NCBI GenBank assembly: GCA_009787445.1
Contig: WRFX01000001.1
Coordinates: forward strand, 1-63,077
Length of the DNA: 63,077 nucleotides
DNA from: Chitinivibrionia bacterium
Lineage (GTDB): Bacteria > Fibrobacterota > Chitinivibrionia > Chitinivibrionales > Chitinivibrionaceae
Direction of reading: 5' to 3'
Of this stretch, positions 16,248-26,000 are shown piece after piece. The notes below the pieces were generated by a model, which was not told where the DNA came from, made no database searches, and worked only from the letters and a program-made list of their open reading frames with translations. Position 1 is the stretch's first letter. The number at the start of each line of letters is the position of its first letter. The translations under genes and the position numbers were made by a program.

Positions 16248-17141
16248 ATGTCTGAAGAAATTCAAACCGACGTTTTTTTGTCCGATAAAACAAGCGCGGG
16301 ATATAAAATAGGCGGAAAAGCGGATTATTATATTGACGTTCACTCTGCGCAAGATATAAAAAATTCTATAAAATTTGCAAAACAAAAAAATATTCCTTAT
16401 TTTATTATGGGAAACGGAAGCAATTTGCTTGTTAGCGACAAGGGATTTAGAGGACTTGTCGTTTGCACTCGAAAAATGGATAATATTTTAGTTTTTGACA
16501 ATGCGATTCGCGCCGAAGCGGGAGCGAGTATAAGCGCGTTTGTGAAAGAAGCGATAAAGGCAAATTTTTTTGGAACGCAAGAATTGTCGGGAATACCGGG
16601 AACCGTCGGCGCGGCGCTCGTTATGAACGCAGGCGCGTATTCGCAAACGATTTCGGATTTTGTAACGAAAATATGTTTTTACGATTGCGACTCGGATGCG
16701 GAAGTTATAATTTCAAAGGAAGAGGCGAATTTCGGCTATCGTTCAAGCGTTTTTCAAAAAAAAAACGGCGTAATATTTTGGGCTGATTTTGAGTTTAATA
16801 TGAAAAAAAATTATGAAATTTTGTTGTCCGCTCAAAACGAAATTTTGAAAAAACGCAAAGAAAATCAACCTTTGGAATATCATTCTTGCGGTTCGGTTTT
16901 TAAACGTCCCCAAAATAATTACGCGGGAAAATTGATTGAAGAAGCGGGGCTAAAAGGTTTTTGCATAGGCGACGCGCAGGTTAGCGAAAAACACGCGAAT
17001 TTTATCGTGAACAAAAAAAACGCGACCGCCGAAGACGTGCGCAAGGTTATGGCGAAAGTTCGTAAAACGGTAAAAGAAAAATTTCAGGTGATTCTTGAAC
17101 CCGAAGTCGTGTTTTTAGGCGATTTTGACGATGAAATATAA
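16248..17141 (+). CDS. murB: UDP-N-acetylenolpyruvoylglucosamine reductase MurB
   Basis: A 297-residue FAD enzyme that reduces UDP-GlcNAc-enolpyruvate to UDP-MurNAc with NADPH, second step of peptidoglycan precursor synthesis. Seen: the FAD-binding segment MGNGSNLLVSD, GIPGTVGAALVMNAGAY, the active-site YRSSVF, and SCGSVFKRP with the proton-donating Ser. The conserved Glu is in ILEPEV. Length and the absence of an extra C-terminal insert match type II MurB. Sits 15 bases after cpoB in the same operon. Confidence 0.96.
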   Translation: MSEEIQTDVFLSDKTSAGYKIGGKADYYIDVHSAQDIKNSIKFAKQKNIPYFIMGNGSNLLVSDKGFRGLVVCTRKMDNILVFDNAIRAEAGASISAFVKEAIKANFFGTQELSGIPGTVGAALVMNAGAYSQTISDFVTKICFYDCDSDAEVIISKEEANFGYRSSVFQKKNGVIFWADFEFNMKKNYEILLSAQNEILKKRKENQPLEYHSCGSVFKRPQNNYAGKLIEEAGLKGFCIGDAQVSEKHANFIVNKKNATAEDVRKVMAKVRKTVKEKFQVILEPEVVFLGDFDDEI

Positions 17142-17169
17142 ATTAAAAAATAAAAAAAACGGAGGCAAA

Positions 17170-17793
17170 ATGTACAAAATTGAATGTTTTCAGTCGGGAA
17201 GGATTTCTACAAATTCGTATTTGGTTATTGAAGGAAATAACGCGATTGTGATTGACCCAGCCCCCGACCCCTTTGAATTGATTGGAAAAATAAAAAGCGA
17301 CGCTTTGAAAATCGAGGCGATTTTGCTTACTCACGGACATTTCGACCATTTTTTGGGAATGTTTGACATTTGGGACGAAATAGACAAAAATATTCCGCTT
17401 TATTTTAGTCCGTTGGACGAATTTTTGATAAAGGACGCTTATCTTAACGGCGCTCAAATGTTCAACTCCGAACGCGCTTCTTACAACGGACGTTATAATC
17501 CGATTAACGAAGGAATTTTTCACGTCGGCAGTTTTAAGTTTGAAGTTTTTAGCACACCGGGACACACTCCGGGCGGAATTTGCTTTTTTGACGGGAGCGC
17601 GCTTTTTTCGGGCGACTCGCTTTTTGCGGGAACCGTCGGCAGAAGCGATTGGGGTTACAGCGACGGCGAAGCGTTAATAAAAGGCATAGAAAATAAACTT
17701 TTCACTCTTCCCGACGAAACGCACGTATTTCCCGGACACGGTTACGCTTCAACCATCGGCAAAGAGAAAATGACAAATCGCTTTTTTCAATAG
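17170..17793 (+). CDS. Metallo-beta-lactamase fold hydrolase (glyoxalase II-like)
   Basis: This 207-residue protein carries the metal-binding THGHFDH motif at about 54-60, TPGHTPGG near 127, GDSLFAGTVGRSDW with the bridging Asp, and PGHG near the end. It resembles short hydroxyacylglutathione hydrolase-like enzymes common in anaerobes, whose substrates are usually unknown. The ATG at 17,170 has GGAGG upstream; an earlier in-frame ATG at 17,125 overlaps murB and lacks a ribosome site. Cytoplasmic. Operon member between murB and xer. Confidence 0.88.
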   Translation: MYKIECFQSGRISTNSYLVIEGNNAIVIDPAPDPFELIGKIKSDALKIEAILLTHGHFDHFLGMFDIWDEIDKNIPLYFSPLDEFLIKDAYLNGAQMFNSERASYNGRYNPINEGIFHVGSFKFEVFSTPGHTPGGICFFDGSALFSGDSLFAGTVGRSDWGYSDGEALIKGIENKLFTLPDETHVFPGHGYASTIGKEKMTNRFFQ

Positions 17794-17804
17794 GTTCAAA
17801 AAAA

Positions 17805-18767
17805 ATGAGCCAAATTAGCGCGATTGTAGAAAATCCGACGGAAATATCGGAAAATATGAAGTTTTTTCTCGGCTGGATTTCGGCGGAAAAAGGACTTTCG
17901 GACAATACAAAAACGTCGTATCTTTTTGATTTAACTCGTTTTCAGGAATATATTGAAAAAAATAATCTCGAAGAAAAAGCGATTTCGCAAGAAGATTTGC
18001 AAAAATACATAACATATCTTTGCAATTTGCCAGAAAAAGAAAAACTTGTCCAAACGACGATTCACAGGCATATTTCGACAATTCGCGGATATTACAAATT
18101 TTTATTTGCCGAAGACATAATAAACCACGACCCGACCGAAAATTTGGAATCGCCGAAACTCGCGAAAACTTTGCCATATACTTTGTGCGTAGAAGACGTT
18201 TTTAAGATTTTGGACAACGCCGCGGACGAAAACGAAAAAGCACCTTTGCGAAATCGCGCAATTTTGGAACTTCTTTATTCTACGGGAATGCGCGTTTCGG
18301 AATGCGTAAGCGTTACGACCGAACAGTTTTTAACAAACAAAGATTTTATGATGGTAACGGGCAAGGGAAACAAGGAGCGTTTGGTTCCCGTCGGCGAAAT
18401 CGCGCGCGATTGGGTTTTAAGATACTTAAACGAAGAACGCGATAAATTTGTAAAACCCGCAAGCGCAAATTTCTTGTTTATAAATCAAAAATTTGGGAAG
18501 CAACTCACGAGAATGGCGGTTTTTGATATTATAAAAAAAGCGGCAAAACGCGCCGGAATACTCGGCGGCATTTCTCCGCATACTATGCGGCATTCTTTTG
18601 CGACGCATCTTCTCGAAGGCGGCTGCGATTTGCGCATAGTTCAGGAATTTTTGGGGCATTCGAGCATTACGACGACCGAAATTTACACGCACGTAACGAG
18701 TACGTTTTTAATTGAAACGCATCATCATTTTCATCCGAGACAAATAAAAAAAACAAGCGAAAATTAA
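17805..18767 (+). CDS. xerD: Tyrosine recombinase XerC/XerD
   Basis: This 320-residue protein has an N-terminal SAM-like domain (FLGWISAEKGLSDNTKTSY) and a catalytic domain with all six residues: R in STGMRVSE, K in GKGNKER, HTMRH (H and R), H in LGHSS and Tyr in EIYTHV. This fits chromosome-dimer resolution at dif. XerD is slightly preferred over XerC because of overall length and the start of the core; only one Xer is visible here and some bacteria use a single XerH or XerA. It overlaps the convergent MFS gene by 4 bases. Confidence 0.93.
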   Translation: MSQISAIVENPTEISENMKFFLGWISAEKGLSDNTKTSYLFDLTRFQEYIEKNNLEEKAISQEDLQKYITYLCNLPEKEKLVQTTIHRHISTIRGYYKFLFAEDIINHDPTENLESPKLAKTLPYTLCVEDVFKILDNAADENEKAPLRNRAILELLYSTGMRVSECVSVTTEQFLTNKDFMMVTGKGNKERLVPVGEIARDWVLRYLNEERDKFVKPASANFLFINQKFGKQLTRMAVFDIIKKAAKRAGILGGISPHTMRHSFATHLLEGGCDLRIVQEFLGHSSITTTEIYTHVTSTFLIETHHHFHPRQIKKTSEN

Positions 18768-19981
18768 CGCAATTTATGTCGTTCAAAGTGTCCTGCGGCA
18801 AAGAGCGTAAAATATAGCGCCGCGACAAACGACGTAACTGCGGACGTTAAATAAGCCGCCGACATTCCCGTTTTTTCCATAATTACTCCGCCGAAAATCA
18901 GTCCCGCGCCAAGTCCCAAATCCCAATTTGTCATATAGGTAGAACTTGCCGCCGCCCTGCGATTATCGGGCGAAAGATTTACAAAAAGCGTGTTAAACGA
19001 CGGAAAAAGCGCGCCGTAACCAAGTCCGAGAAATAATCCGACCGTATAAAATAATGTCTTTATCGCCGCGACGTTTTCTACTTTCAAAAGGTCAATGGAC
19101 GCAAAAAGCGCAAGAGTTATCGATATGAAAAACGCGGATATTTTTATCGCAATCGTAAGTCCGCCGCCGTCTATAACTTTTCCCGCAAAAAGCCGCGAAA
19201 ACACGAGTCCCAGCGACATAAACACAAAAAACAAACTCGAATGCGCTCCAATGCCGAGTTCTTTTCCGTAAAGCGCCGAAAAAGATACGATTAGTCCGTA
19301 AGGAAACGACAGCAACATCAAGGAAATTCCCGCGTAAATTCCTTGTATTTGAAAAAATTTGTCGAAAGATATTTTTTTGTCTTCGGGAATATTTATGGCT
19401 GTCGTATTTTTTGGCAAACGAACTTTAAGTACGCTCATAAATCCCGCAATTCCGAGAATAAACGCCACTACAAACATCCAAAAAAAGCCGCTTTCGCCCG
19501 TTTCGTAAATGTAAATTCCCGTCATCGGTCCCAAAGCCATTCCTATGTTGTTGGAAATTCCAAAATATCCAAATCCTTCGCCGCGACGTTTTTCGTTTAC
19601 GATATCGACGAGAATCGCGTTTCCGCAAACCGATTGTCCGCCAAACGCAAAACCGTGAAGCGAACGCAAAATTACAAAAAAAACAACTCCGCCCGTAATG
19701 AGCGGATAAGGCAAAAACAAAATCGCAAAAATTAGCAAAACCGCGCAATAAATTTTTTTTCTGTTGTAAATATCCGCCAAATACGCGAAAATCGGACGGG
19801 AAAGCATAGCCGAAAAAGTAAAAGACGCAAGTATTATTCCCGTTTTCGATTGCGGTATCGAATAATTTTCAATAAGAAACATAGGCAAAACGGGCAAAAC
19901 CATACAAAAACCGAAATATCCCAGAAGGTTTCCTATGCAGGCGAAAACGTAATCTTGCGTCCAAAGTTTCGGCTTGTTCAT
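18764..19981 (-). CDS. Major facilitator superfamily transporter
   Basis: This 405-residue protein has about 12 hydrophobic segments. Seen: the family loop 2-3 motif in LADIYNRKKIY (D..NR), a second-half counterpart in FAGKVIDGGG, and helices such as AVLLIFAILFLPYPLI. It resembles drug/sugar efflux MFS proteins (YfcJ/arabinose-efflux type), but no substrate can be read from sequence. Inner membrane. It is the last gene of a reverse-strand group; 5 bases separate it from the upstream TPR gene. Confidence 0.9.
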   Translation of the reverse strand: MNKPKLWTQDYVFACIGNLLGYFGFCMVLPVLPMFLIENYSIPQSKTGIILASFTFSAMLSRPIFAYLADIYNRKKIYCAVLLIFAILFLPYPLITGGVVFFVILRSLHGFAFGGQSVCGNAILVDIVNEKRRGEGFGYFGISNNIGMALGPMTGIYIYETGESGFFWMFVVAFILGIAGFMSVLKVRLPKNTTAINIPEDKKISFDKFFQIQGIYAGISLMLLSFPYGLIVSFSALYGKELGIGAHSSLFFVFMSLGLVFSRLFAGKVIDGGGLTIAIKISAFFISITLALFASIDLLKVENVAAIKTLFYTVGLFLGLGYGALFPSFNTLFVNLSPDNRRAAASSTYMTNWDLGLGAGLIFGGVIMEKTGMSAAYLTSAVTSFVAALYFTLFAAGHFERHKLR

Positions 19982-19986
19982 TAAAT

Positions 19987-21990
19987 TTACAAACTTGCCT
20001 TTATCGTAACGGTTAATTGCGGGATTGCTGCGCCAAAAACTCCCGTAGAATATTTTAGAAGAGCCGCAATTTTTACTTTTTGCGCGGGAGGTGCGCTTGC
20101 CATTTCGTTTTTAATATCGTAAATACTTTTGCCGTTCCACGATTTTAGAGCGGAGTTTATAACCGATACCGCGCGATTTTGCGACAAATTAAAATCCACA
20201 GTCAAAAATGGAAACAATTTAACCGCAATATCCGTATTTATTTGCGCGTTTGCGGGAATCGTGTTTGGCGGAAGAGTCATAAAAGTCGCCTTCAAAACGA
20301 AAGGAAGAATTTCGTCAAAGTCAAACGATTTTTGCTCCTGCATACGATTCAGCGTTTTCATCAATTCCACAGAAAAATTTGCGACTCCATAGGTCGCGGG
20401 GGCGGATTGTTTTACTTCTTCCAACATTTTTTCCATTTTTGCCAAATCTTTTGTGAACTTAACGATACTTTTTTGTCTTTTGTCGAAATCTTTATCTTTT
20501 GTCGGTTGTTTTAGCGCTAAAATTTGCGACGACGTTTCGTCTTGCTCCGATTCTTCGCTTTCCGTTTGTTCGCTTTCCGCTTGTTCGGGAACAAATACAG
20601 GTACAATTACGGGTTCTATATCAGCCAAAAAAGCGTTTTGTATTGCCAAAATACTTGAATCCGGTTGCGTCGCGCTTTCGACAGCCGCAAAAGTGCCGTT
20701 TCGCCGCAAAGTAATTTCTCTGATTTCGTTGTTTGCCTGCGGAACAAATTCGCTCGCGGGATATCTTTGAACCAATTTAGTAAACTCTTCAAACGCTTTG
20801 TCCTGTTCTTCCAATAATTTATAGCAAAAAGCAATTCTGTACTGCGCGTCGTCGTCTTTTGAACTTTCGGCAAAATCAAACACTTTTCCGTAAAACGGTA
20901 TCGCAAGCGCGTAATTTTTTTCTAAAATATGACTTTCGCCCATCCAAAAATACGCTCTGTCGGAATATCTTCCGTTTGGATAAAGATTTACTAATTCGCT
21001 CAAAATATCGCGGCTTTCGTCGTAAAATCCTTTGCGATAAGAATCAAGCGCGCGACTATAAAGCGCGTATTCGTTGCCGCCAAAAAGCAAAGGCGCGGTC
21101 GAAACCGTAAAGCCCGGAGGTCTCGTCGCGGGCAGATTCGCGTTTGCGATTATCGGGAGAAGTTGAATGCTTTTTACGCGGGAAAATAAATCGTGAAACG
21201 CTTCTGTAAGATACGCCAACTGTATTTCGGATTCTTCTATGCGAGTGGGAGATACGGCGTCTAAAGCAAGATTTATTCGTATTTGGTCGTGGACGATTTT
21301 TTGCTGCATTTTTTCAATATTCTTAATAGCGTTTTTTATTTCGCTGACCGTCGCAAGCGCGGAGTCGGCAGTCGCTTCTACCATCGCTATCTCCGCCGCA
21401 AGTTCTTTTTTAATTACCAATTTTCTGTCCGCAAGCGACGGAGTCCAAGTTACGCCGAAATATACGTTGTTTATCGCAAGAAAATCTTTTTTATGCGATA
21501 AATAATTTCCAAGTTCAGGATTATATTCGGGTTTTTCGTAATTCGTTCTGCCGAAAAGCACTCTGTCGGAAACGTCAAACCACACTTTTTGTCCGCCTAT
21601 GCGCATTCGGGCGAAATATCCGACAAAAAGTTCCGAAGAAGTTTCATACAAGCCGCCTTTTTCGGTTTCGCCGAAATTATACGTCCAATAACCCGCCGAA
21701 ATTCCTATCGGCAATAATTGAAAATGTTTAGCGGGCTGCAAAGTGTAGGAAAAATTAAATCCGCCTCCGAGCGGCTCCATTATTTTCAAATAGAGATTCC
21801 ATTCTTTCGCGATAAGCGATACGTCCGCGCTCAACATAAGTTTGTTGTCTAACGTTCCGCCAAATTCCAAAGAACGTCCGTGCATATTTCCATATAAAGA
21901 ATAATACGCGGAGATAACTCCCGAACAGTCCGCTTTAAATACGCAAAACGCGATAATAAGCGCCGAATATGACAGTAAAAAGTTTTTCAT
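19987..21990 (-). CDS. Exported beta-rich protein with TPR repeats and coiled coil
   Basis: This 667-residue protein has a signal peptide (MKNFLLSYSALIIAFCVFKA). Residues about 25-190 are rich in alternating aromatic strands (ISAYYSLYGN, SAGYWTYNF, YFARMRIGG), suggesting an outer-membrane or barrel-like domain. A coiled coil follows at about 200-260, then CpoB-like TPRs (DSYRKGFYDESRDILSELVNLYP, DRAYFWMGESHIL). An acidic SEQTESEESEQDE linker comes next, and the C-terminal domain contains INTDIAVKLFPF. The start was placed at 21,990 for the signal peptide; a longer frame to 22,071 would bury it. A promoter word lies at 22,025. Role is probably envelope assembly or scaffolding; I recognise no named family. 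Confidence 0.65.
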   Translation of the reverse strand: MKNFLLSYSALIIAFCVFKADCSGVISAYYSLYGNMHGRSLEFGGTLDNKLMLSADVSLIAKEWNLYLKIMEPLGGGFNFSYTLQPAKHFQLLPIGISAGYWTYNFGETEKGGLYETSSELFVGYFARMRIGGQKVWFDVSDRVLFGRTNYEKPEYNPELGNYLSHKKDFLAINNVYFGVTWTPSLADRKLVIKKELAAEIAMVEATADSALATVSEIKNAIKNIEKMQQKIVHDQIRINLALDAVSPTRIEESEIQLAYLTEAFHDLFSRVKSIQLLPIIANANLPATRPPGFTVSTAPLLFGGNEYALYSRALDSYRKGFYDESRDILSELVNLYPNGRYSDRAYFWMGESHILEKNYALAIPFYGKVFDFAESSKDDDAQYRIAFCYKLLEEQDKAFEEFTKLVQRYPASEFVPQANNEIREITLRRNGTFAAVESATQPDSSILAIQNAFLADIEPVIVPVFVPEQAESEQTESEESEQDETSSQILALKQPTKDKDFDKRQKSIVKFTKDLAKMEKMLEEVKQSAPATYGVANFSVELMKTLNRMQEQKSFDFDEILPFVLKATFMTLPPNTIPANAQINTDIAVKLFPFLTVDFNLSQNRAVSVINSALKSWNGKSIYDIKNEMASAPPAQKVKIAALLKYSTGVFGAAIPQLTVTIKASL

Positions 21991-22024
21991 AAAAAGCCCT
22001 AAACTTCCTCGAATTTTTTCGGAA

Positions 22025-22053
22025 AATACTATTTGCCGTTTGCAAATAGCACA
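22025..22053 (-). promoter_or_regulatory. Putative promoter with inverted CTATTTGC words
   Basis: Reverse-strand GCAAATAGTATT at 22,025-22,036 lies 35 bases upstream of the start at 21,990. A second, opposite copy GCAAATAGCACA lies at 22,042-22,053, so the two form an imperfect inverted pair (CTATTTGC-CGT-TTGCAAATAG). Confidence 0.4.
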
Positions 22054-22091
22054 ATCGGTACATAACATCACAACTTATATCGGACAATTTT

Positions 22092-22949
22092 TTATTTTTC
22101 TAAATAGTTTTGTAAAGATTTTTCCCATTTCGCTATTTTTATTCCAAAATTTTCAATTACTTTTTCTTTTGAAAGATACGAATATTTTGGTCTTTTTGCC
22201 TTTGTAGGATATTGTTCCGTCGTAAGCGCGTTAATTGCGCAATCTTTTGAAATCAAGCCGTTTTTTCGTCCGTATTCGTAAATTTTTTTCGCAAATTCGT
22301 ACCAATTTGTTTTGCCTTCGCCGGAAAAATGATAAATTCCGTATTTTTTACTTTCGCTTTTTACAATAAGTACAATAAATTCCGCCAAATCTTTCGCCCA
22401 AGTGGGACTTCCCCATTGGTCTGCCACGACTCCTATGCTTTCTTTCGCGTTCATAAGGTCAAGCATAGTATTTACGAAATTTTTGCCATACTTTCCGTAA
22501 AGCCAAGCGGTACGGATAATAAAATATCTGTTTAACGCCGACAATTCTATGGAATATTCGCCGAAAAGTTTGGTTTTTCCATAAACTCCCGTCGGACCTA
22601 CCGTATCTTTTTCGCAAAGAGAAACGTCGCTTTCGCCGTCAAAAACGTAATCCGTAGAAATGTGTATTAAAACGGAATTTAAGGCGGTTGCGGCAAACGC
22701 CAAATTAGCCGCGCCGTATACGTTTATGTTCATTGCGTTTTCGGCGTCGTCTTCCGCTTTATCGACCGCTGTGTAAGCCGCGCAATTTATTATGTGCGAA
22801 AAATTTTTCCCGTCTATAAATTTTTTTACTTGGTCAATGTCCGTTATGTCGACTTCGATGTCGGTTCCGCAATATTCCAAATTGTTTTTAGATAATATTT
22901 GCGACGTTTCCTGCGCGAGCATTCCGTTTTTTCCGACTAACCAAATCAT
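22092..22949 (-). CDS. rfbD: dTDP-4-dehydrorhamnose reductase RfbD
   Basis: This 285-residue short-chain dehydrogenase-like enzyme catalyses the last step to dTDP-L-rhamnose. It has the N-terminal NAD(P)-binding GKNGMLAQE, NCAAYTAVDKAE, HISTDYVFDG and the YGKTKLFGE (Y..xK) catalytic pair, then IIRTAWLYGKYGKNF, all standard RmlD/RfbD features. Its start overlaps the end of rfbC by 4 bases. Rhamnose probably goes to lipopolysaccharide or another surface glycan. Confidence 0.95.
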   Translation of the reverse strand: MIWLVGKNGMLAQETSQILSKNNLEYCGTDIEVDITDIDQVKKFIDGKNFSHIINCAAYTAVDKAEDDAENAMNINVYGAANLAFAATALNSVLIHISTDYVFDGESDVSLCEKDTVGPTGVYGKTKLFGEYSIELSALNRYFIIRTAWLYGKYGKNFVNTMLDLMNAKESIGVVADQWGSPTWAKDLAEFIVLIVKSESKKYGIYHFSGEGKTNWYEFAKKIYEYGRKNGLISKDCAINALTTEQYPTKAKRPKYSYLSKEKVIENFGIKIAKWEKSLQNYLEK

Positions 22950-23494
22950 AATTTTACCTCTTTTAGCAAAGGAAGTTTATCGTCTTTATCCGAAATTATC
23001 GGACTAATCTCGCCCAATTTCCAATCGACGGCAATATCGGGGTCGTCGTATTTTATTCCGCCGTCGCACGAAGCGTTATATTCTTTCGTGCATTTATAAA
23101 ACAAATGCGTATCGTCTTCGAGAGCGGCAAATCCGTGTCCAAAACCTGCGGGAATATAAAACATTTTTGAATTTTCTTCGCTCAATTCTATGCCGAACCA
23201 TTTGCTAAAAGTCGGCGAATTTTTTCGCAAATCCACCGCGACGTCCCAAACTTTTCCTTTTAGCACTCTTACGAGTTTTCCCTGCGCAAACGGTTCGCGC
23301 TGAAAATGAATTCCGCGCAAAACGCCTTTCGCCGAACAACTGTGATTATCCTGCGAAAATTGTTCGCTTATTCCAAGCGACAAAAAATCGCTTTGTTTGT
23401 ACGTTTCCATAAAAAATCCGCGAGAATCGTAAAATATTTTCGGTTCAATTATTATTAAGCCGTCAATCGGCGTTTTTTCGACGTTAAAAGGCAT
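22946..23494 (-). CDS. rfbC: dTDP-4-dehydrorhamnose 3,5-epimerase RfbC
   Basis: This 182-residue cupin enzyme converts dTDP-4-keto-6-deoxyglucose to the L-lyxo form. Seen: the conserved FSQDNHSCSAKGVLRGIHFQ segment with the catalytic His, AVDLRKNSPTFSKW, and FYIPAGFGHGF. Length is normal. Lies between rfbA (3 bases upstream) and rfbD (4-base overlap) in a reverse-strand operon. Confidence 0.96.
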   Translation of the reverse strand: MPFNVEKTPIDGLIIIEPKIFYDSRGFFMETYKQSDFLSLGISEQFSQDNHSCSAKGVLRGIHFQREPFAQGKLVRVLKGKVWDVAVDLRKNSPTFSKWFGIELSEENSKMFYIPAGFGHGFAALEDDTHLFYKCTKEYNASCDGGIKYDDPDIAVDWKLGEISPIISDKDDKLPLLKEVKL

Positions 23495-23497
23495 AAT

Positions 23498-24367
23498 TTA
23501 TTCCCTTTCGGCAAGTTTAATAAGATATTCGCCGTAAGTCGATTTTTGCAACTGTTCGGCAAGTTTTACGAACTGTTTTTTATCTATAAATCCGCTTTTC
23601 CACGCAATTTCTTCTATGCAGCCGATTTTCAACCCCGTTCTGTCTTCTATGGTTTTTACGAAAAACGCCGCTTCCAAAAGCGCGCTGTGCGTTCCCGTAT
23701 CGAGCCACGCAAAACCGCGTCCCATAATTTCTACGTTGAGTTTGCCTTTTTTAAGATATGCGTCGTTTACGGCGGTTATTTCTATTTCGCCTCTTGCGGA
23801 CGGTTTTACGTTTTTTGCAATATCGATAACCGAATTGTCGTAAAAATACAAGCCCGTAACCGCGTAATTCGATTTTGGTTTTTGCGGTTTTTCTTCTATG
23901 GATATCGCCGCGCCGTTTTTGTCAAATTCGACCACTCCGTATTCGCCGGGGTTATCGACGTAATATCCGAAAACCGACGCGCCTTCGTTTTGCGCCGCCG
24001 CTTTTTTTAGTAATTTTGTGAAACTGTATCCGTAAAAAAGATTGTCGCCCAAAACAAGCGCGACGCTGTCGTTTCCAATAAATTCTTCGCCGACGATAAA
24101 AGCGTCTGCAAGTCCGCGCGGATATTTTTGAATTTTATATTGAACGTTAAGTCCCAAATGCGAGCCGTTTTCAAAAAGTTTTTCAAATCTCGCCGTATCG
24201 TCAGGCGTAGAAATAATTAAAATATCTCTGATTCCCGCAAGCATAAGCGTAGAAAGCGGATAATAAATCATCGGTTTATCATAAACGGGAAGCAGTTGTT
24301 TGCAAACGGGCATTGTAGCGGGAAAAAGCCGCGTACCAAATCCGCCCGCAAGAATAATTCCTTTCAT
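23498..24367 (-). CDS. rfbA: Glucose-1-phosphate thymidylyltransferase RfbA
   Basis: This 289-residue nucleotidyltransferase makes dTDP-glucose from glucose 1-phosphate and dTTP. Seen: [11 protein letters not shown] (nucleotide-binding loop), [26 protein letters not shown] and [11 protein letters not shown]. It is the first gene of the rhamnose operon and has a promoter word 36 bases upstream. The second-step dehydratase gene rfbB is not in this cluster or elsewhere in the window. Confidence 0.96.
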   Translation of the reverse strand: MKGIILAGGFGTRLFPATMPVCKQLLPVYDKPMIYYPLSTLMLAGIRDILIISTPDDTARFEKLFENGSHLGLNVQYKIQKYPRGLADAFIVGEEFIGNDSVALVLGDNLFYGYSFTKLLKKAAAQNEGASVFGYYVDNPGEYGVVEFDKNGAAISIEEKPQKPKSNYAVTGLYFYDNSVIDIAKNVKPSARGEIEITAVNDAYLKKGKLNVEIMGRGFAWLDTGTHSALLEAAFFVKTIEDRTGLKIGCIEEIAWKSGFIDKKQFVKLAEQLQKSTYGEYLIKLAERE

Positions 24368-24402
24368 AAATTCCTCTACTTTTTTACATTTTACCGCGCA
24401 AA

Positions 24403-24414
24403 AATAATATTTGC
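24403..24414 (-). promoter_or_regulatory. Putative promoter element for rfbACD
   Basis: Reverse-strand GCAAATATTATT lies 36 bases upstream of the rfbA ATG, matching the word seen at comparable distances before several other genes in the window. Confidence 0.4.
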
Positions 24415-24569
24415 CATTCGTAAATAGAGTTTTTTATTGTCGCCGAGAATAATTTATACTCGTAAAGAAATGAGAAATTTTTTGAAAAAAGTAATTTTTT
24501 ACTTATACAAATTGTATTTTATCTGCGAAACTTGGCAAAATTACAAAAAAAATTACAAGGAGGCGCTTT

Positions 24570-26000
24570 ATGCAATATGTTTCAACTCGCGGAAATATGC
24601 CTGCGCAAAACTTTTCGCAAATTCTTCTCGGCGGACTTGCATCCGACGGCGGCTTAATTGTTCCCGAAAGTTATCCAAAATTTTCAAAGGAAAAATTGAA
24701 AGAACTGTCAAAATTAAATTACTGCGATTTATCTTTTGAAATAATATCGCCGTTTGCGGACGATTTAGAGCCAAACGATTTGCGCAAAATCATAAACGAT
24801 TCGTATTCTCCGCAAATTTTCTGCAATTCAAGAACTGCGGAGCGTTGCGGCGAAATTACGCCCGTCGTAAAAATAGACAATACTTTATACCTTCAAGAAC
24901 TTTCTAACGGACCGACGCTCGCGTTTAAGGACTTGGCAATGCAGTTTTTAGGAAATGCGTTTGAATACGTTTTGCAGGCAAAAAACGAAAAAATAAACAT
25001 TTTGGGCGCGACTTCGGGCGATACGGGAAGCGCGGCGGAATACGCGATGAAAGGCAAAAATTCGCTGAACGTATTTATGCTTTCGCCCGCGGGAAAGATG
25101 TCGCCGTTTCAGCGCGCGCAAATGTATTCGCTTCAAGACAAAAATATTCACAACATTGCCGTAAGAGCGATGTTTGACGGCTGTCAGGATTTGGTAAAAG
25201 CGGTAAATAAAGATAAAGATTTCAAGCAAAAATATAAAATCGGGGCTGTAAATTCAATAAATTGGGGAAGAATCGTCGCGCAAATCGTCTATTATTTTAA
25301 GGGATATTTTGCCGTCGCCGAAAATATTGACGAAGAAGTCGATTTTTGCGTTCCAAGCGGAAATTTCGGGAATATTTGCGCGGGACACATCGCAAAACAA
25401 ATGGGTTTGCCGATAAACAGGTTAATCGTCGCGACAAACGAAAACGACGTTTTGGACGAATTTTTTAGAACGGGAAAATACGCTCCGCGCACCGACGAAG
25501 ATACGATTCAAACCTCGTCGCCTTCTATGGACATAAGCAAAGCGTCAAATTTGGAAAGATTTGTTTTTGATTTGCTCGACCGCAAATCCGAAAAATTGAA
25601 AATATTGTGGGAAACCGTCGAAAACGGCGGCGATTTTTCTATTGACGCGAAAACATTGAAAATTATGCAGGAAAAATACGGATTTATTTCGTCGAAAAGC
25701 ACGCACCCCGAAAGAATTACGGCTATTCGCGATATGTATTTTCGGCACGGAATTTTTATTGACACGCACACGGCTGACGGATTTGTCGTAGCGCAAAAAC
25801 TTCGCAACAGCGCGACAAAAACAATAGTTTTGGAAACCGCTTTGGCGGCGAAATTTGAAGAAAACGTTAGAGACGCGACGGGAAAAAAACCGCCGATTCC
25901 AAAACATTTGCAAGAAATAGAAACCTTGCCCGCAAAAGTAAGAGAAATCGACGCGAATTTGCAAACATTAAAAAATTACATAGAGAAAAACGCGATATGA
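24570..26000 (+). CDS. thrC: Threonine synthase
   Basis: This 476-residue PLP enzyme converts O-phosphohomoserine to threonine. Seen: MQYVSTRGN opening, SNGPTLAFKDLAMQF with the PLP-binding Lys, GATSGDTGSAAEYAMKGK (phosphate-binding loop), and VPSGNFGNICAGH. The size and the FKDLAMQF context match the longer ThrC class of bacteria and fungi. AAGGAGG precedes the ATG. The stop overlaps the next ATG by 4 bases, placing thrC at the head of an unusual operon with a protease. Confidence 0.96.
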   Translation: MQYVSTRGNMPAQNFSQILLGGLASDGGLIVPESYPKFSKEKLKELSKLNYCDLSFEIISPFADDLEPNDLRKIINDSYSPQIFCNSRTAERCGEITPVVKIDNTLYLQELSNGPTLAFKDLAMQFLGNAFEYVLQAKNEKINILGATSGDTGSAAEYAMKGKNSLNVFMLSPAGKMSPFQRAQMYSLQDKNIHNIAVRAMFDGCQDLVKAVNKDKDFKQKYKIGAVNSINWGRIVAQIVYYFKGYFAVAENIDEEVDFCVPSGNFGNICAGHIAKQMGLPINRLIVATNENDVLDEFFRTGKYAPRTDEDTIQTSSPSMDISKASNLERFVFDLLDRKSEKLKILWETVENGGDFSIDAKTLKIMQEKYGFISSKSTHPERITAIRDMYFRHGIFIDTHTADGFVVAQKLRNSATKTIVLETALAAKFEENVRDATGKKPPIPKHLQEIETLPAKVREIDANLQTLKNYIEKNAI

